Source of the DNA: Ophioderma brevispina
Lineage: Eukaryota > Echinodermata > Ophiuroidea > Amphilepidida > Ophiodermatidae
Direction: 5' to 3'
Length of the DNA stretch: 64,000 nt
NCBI GenBank assembly: GCA_023653785.1
Contig: JAMKCH010088132.1
Span: 21,974 to 85,973 of the forward strand
The position numbers and the translations under genes were made by a program. The notes beneath the pieces were generated by a model, which saw nothing but the letters and a program-made list of their open reading frames with translations, had not been told where the DNA came from and did no database searches. Numbering within the stretch: the first letter of the stretch is position 1; every line of letters begins with the position of its first letter. Shown here one piece after another: positions 61,344-64,000 of the stretch.

Positions 61344-61829
61344 ATCACCAAATGCCCCTTTAACTGCTATCATCAGATATTATTAGAAATCTTATCAAAC
61401 AGATCTGTACCTGTGGGCACTCACATATGAAATGGATATGGGTGTAAGACTCGTGCTTCCAAACCCAGGGGCATTCGGTGACAAAAGACTGAAAAAAATA
61501 GGGGGTCTTTGGGTGAGAGACAGCCAAATTGGCCCAAAATAGGGTTTTCCAAGTGACAAAATGGCATGTGTGAACCATCACTTCCACAGTGTCTATCCTA
61601 CATGCATGATTACCGTGTATCTCAGCATATCAAGTGACAATTATGATTAGCCTGTACCTGTGTCCTTATGTAGTCTGTGCCATAAAGCGAAGCCCAAGGC
61701 ACAGGGAACCAGCGCAAGTATGCCACTGTGTCTTCAATCCCTTTTGAGAGAGAGTGTGATCAAAATAAATCCGAACTAGAATTTCGCAGTTCTCGGCTTT
61801 CGCGCTCGCTATATTCAAAGAATATAAGC

Positions 61830-62372
61830 TGTGGGCCGCTCTATAACCTTTGACCTAGGCACATGACCTTTGACTTCATCAACATATGAGGGATCCCATG
61901 GTGCACCTATGACACAAGTTTGGTTCCAATTGAATTTCAACTTTTCAATTGAGGTCAATAAGCGAAATCGGCATTACAGATTTGTGATGCATTGTGGGAA
62001 GGTTTTGTGACTTTTTAGGACTCCTGACCTTTGACAAATCAAGATTATGGTTTTAATTATTATGCTTTTAATAATTATTCCAGCAATATAGCCAATATAA
62101 ATATATGCCATAAATTATTTGGATATAGATAAATATTTTTTGTATTTTTACACCTCAAAAAATATTTTAGAACCATCTTTTGAAATTACCAAAAGGCAAT
62201 TTTTCTGAAATATTGATGAGGTGAAAGGTCAGGAGTCCTAAAAATATTACCGGAAGTTACAATGCCAATTTGGCTTATTAAAAAAAAAAACTTTACATTT
62301 TAGTGACACACACATACATACACACGCACAACGGATTGCTAAGTGGTCCTCCCAGCTATAGCTGGTGGCCCA
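61830..62372 (+). repeat. Interspersed repeat with TGACCTTTGAC and (CA)n tail
   Basis: ATGACCTTTGACTTCATCAACATATGAGG-type text, a region with ACACAAGTTTGGTTCC, and a tail with CACACATACATACACACGC followed by CGGATTGCTAAGTGGTCCT. The tail matches 1128-1215. A related but decayed segment lies at 23030-23180. It resembles the 3' ends of LINE-like repeats; this is inferred from layout only. Confidence 0.5.
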
Positions 62373-62976
62373 CAACTAGAATGTCCAGGTACTCTGCTTT
62401 CATGATCACTATGGGTGGGGTCCTATGACTCCTTGATGACCTTTTACCCCCAATCCCTAGACAGCAGACACGATCCACATGTCAAGGATTATTCTGAGCA
62501 GCTTTCCTGAATTTGCATCAATTTCAGTAATTTCAACAATGAACCAAATGACCCTAGATGATCTTTAATTCAATTGTGAGAACACCTGCCATATACCCCA
62601 ACCAAGGATTGTTCTAGCAAAGTTTCAGAAAAATTCACCAAACTGTATGAGAAATGCTTACCAAGCTATGAACATGTAAGCAATTTCATGGCTGATGCCC
62701 GGTTCAATTTCAATTCGACAATTGACCAGGTAGTACGCACTGTGTATGATGTTATTTTTTCAGGTTGAAAGAAGCGGCTCTCGCGTCATACCACGTTTTA
62801 CTATGTTCGCGCGCTTGCCAACGTTGCATCTCATTGCGTTCAACGGGTTTGTTTCGATTGTTTGTCACTACTGGATGGTGGGCCTCCTTTCTCCTTGTGT
62901 ATTTAAGAAAAAGAAGCATAAGTATCGCGAAATGTAAGGATGACCATAAATGTTAAAGCAACCATTTTAGACTGAT

Positions 62977-63148
62977 AATAAAGGTATTATTTGGGGAACC
63001 GTTACTCTCTTTACGACGAATTGAAACCGGCGATACAGTATTTTTTTTGCTTGGGCCCTGTTCTTTTCCACTTCAAAATCTGGTCTGCTCGCCTTGGTTT
63101 CATTCTCCGTAAAGAGACGTACTCGGTTCCCCAAATCATACCTTTATT
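62977..63148. mobile_element. Short foldback MITE with ends AATAAAGGTATTATTTGG
   Basis: The left arm AATAAAGGTATTATTTGGGG followed by AACCG is mirrored by CGGTTCCCCAAATCATACC and TTTATT at the right. Total 172 bp. The arms also share a CTCTTTACG block. Confidence 0.8.
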
Positions 63149-63412
63149 CACTAACTGAAAAGCGGTTTTGGGCTTGTCTGGTTATGGTTATCATCAAAGT
63201 TGGACTTGCATTGTAACTAACTTCAATGCAATGTAAGGTTTAAATTGTTGGCCAATTTCCTTTACGCTTTAGTACATACCATCACCTGAACCTGCACTAC
63301 ACAACACAACGACAGGTTTTCTCCCTTACCTCGCTACCCGGCATGCACAAAGAATGTCCATTCCTTCGTACGTCAGCTTACGGATCTCTGGCCACGGAGT
63401 TCTGTCTGACTT

Positions 63413-63610
63413 GTTTCCCTTTGAATAGAGACACGCCCCTGTATGTCAGGCCCCACATACAGTTGGGTGCCATAGATTCCTGTGGATATCAGAAACAAAG
63501 CGAGAACATACCTTCAGGTCAATGTATATATATAAACACAATGTTTGAATAAGCTCTTTCCTTTGAATAGAACACACCTAAGTCAGGCAGTCTCACATAA
63601 AGTTGGGTGT
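63413..63610 (+). repeat. Diverged direct repeat of about 55 bp
   Basis: TTTCCCTTTGAATAGAG ... GTCAGG...CACATACAGTTGGGTG (63413-63472) recurs at 63557-63610 with substitutions and a short deletion. Confidence 0.7.
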
Positions 63611-64000
63611 TACACATGTCTTGTCAGCCTTGAGAACAATAAAATCCTATGCTATCAGTTTGGGAAAGAAATGTTTGACGATGTTTCTCTATAGTTTGAT
63701 GGATCTAAATCAAAAATTTTTTGATCCAACCGCTGGAAATGTAGGAATTTTGTAAAATAGGGGGGATTAATACAACAGGTTAAATTTTTGCAATTAGGTC
63801 AAATTGGGTTTTAAATGTCCACAATACACTTGTCTTGTTAACGAATTCAAGAGGTACCGTTTGTCCACATTCCGCAAATTTAGTTAAACCTGTACAGCCC
63901 TATTAAGGTAAGGTCATCCTGGGGTACAAATTACCCAATGTCCAATTTTGTTCAATTGTTTCATCTTGCCTTAATTTTACAATGTTTGATATTGGTTGCA

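Larger units (their letters stand above)
61344..64000. other. Upstream intron of the FRMD-like gene; no exon recognised
   Basis: A TTAAAGGGGCATTTGGTGAT terminus (inverse at 61342-61361) marks another TTAA-type repeat. The dispersed repeat, the 172-bp MITE and the 63.4-kb direct repeat fill most of the remainder. The expected FERM F3 exon ending in phase 0 was looked for on the minus strand and not found. Confidence 0.45.

Noticed and set aside
61657..61741. Minus-strand exon-like segment (IEDTVAYLRWFP...) ending in phase 0 before the FERM exon
   Set aside because: The phase and donor fit, but the peptide does not resemble FERM lobe strands and the acceptor is poor (CTCAAAAG). FRMD proteins have a different, conserved sequence at this point.

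Overview
This window is animal nuclear DNA: AT-rich, intron-containing and crowded with transposon debris. It has no operons and no long open reading frames. The repeat families resemble those of marine invertebrate deuterostomes (echinoderm, hemichordate or amphioxus type). That placement is a memory-based impression and is weak.

One gene can be read with confidence. Five minus-strand exons (57176-57088, 23325-23254, 21772-21704, 19073-18994, 16505-15925) have good splice sites and matching phases. Together they encode the last 296 residues of a FRMD3/FRMD5-type protein: the end of the FERM F3 lobe, the FERM-adjacent segment, an acidic and Gln-rich linker, one transmembrane helix and a short conserved tail. 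The earlier FERM exons must lie beyond position 64000. The intron between the first two visible exons is about 33.8 kb and holds most of the mobile elements.

Layout. Positions 1-15900 (downstream of the gene) hold repeats only: TTAA-flanked and palindromic MITEs, one of them nested in another, plus SINEs and a 167-bp duplication. Positions 15925-23325 carry four of the five exons, separated by MITEs and by a hAT-type element with a perfect 8-bp target duplication that itself contains another element with a 6-bp duplication. Positions 23326-57087 are the giant intron. It contains foldback elements, a ~0.95-kb terminal-inverted-repeat element, a decayed LINE (35.2-37.3 kb), an 11-bp minisatellite, a ~92-128-bp tandem array and a decayed 7.5-kb Ty3/Gypsy-like LTR retrotransposon on the minus strand (45393-52903). 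Positions 57177-64000 are upstream intron with palindromic MITEs and a large duplication.

Three direct duplications (17.9-18.6, 42.9-43.9 and 60.0-61.3 kb) each have a homopolymer of 20 extra A or T at the junction, and a fourth 20-T tract splits a C run at 59.27 kb. This looks more like assembly joins between haplotypes than biology and should be resolved before the structure there is interpreted. No new multi-gene system was found. The most informative features are the transmembrane FERM gene with its giant intron, the nested element histories and the set of unrelated families that share TTAA targets.
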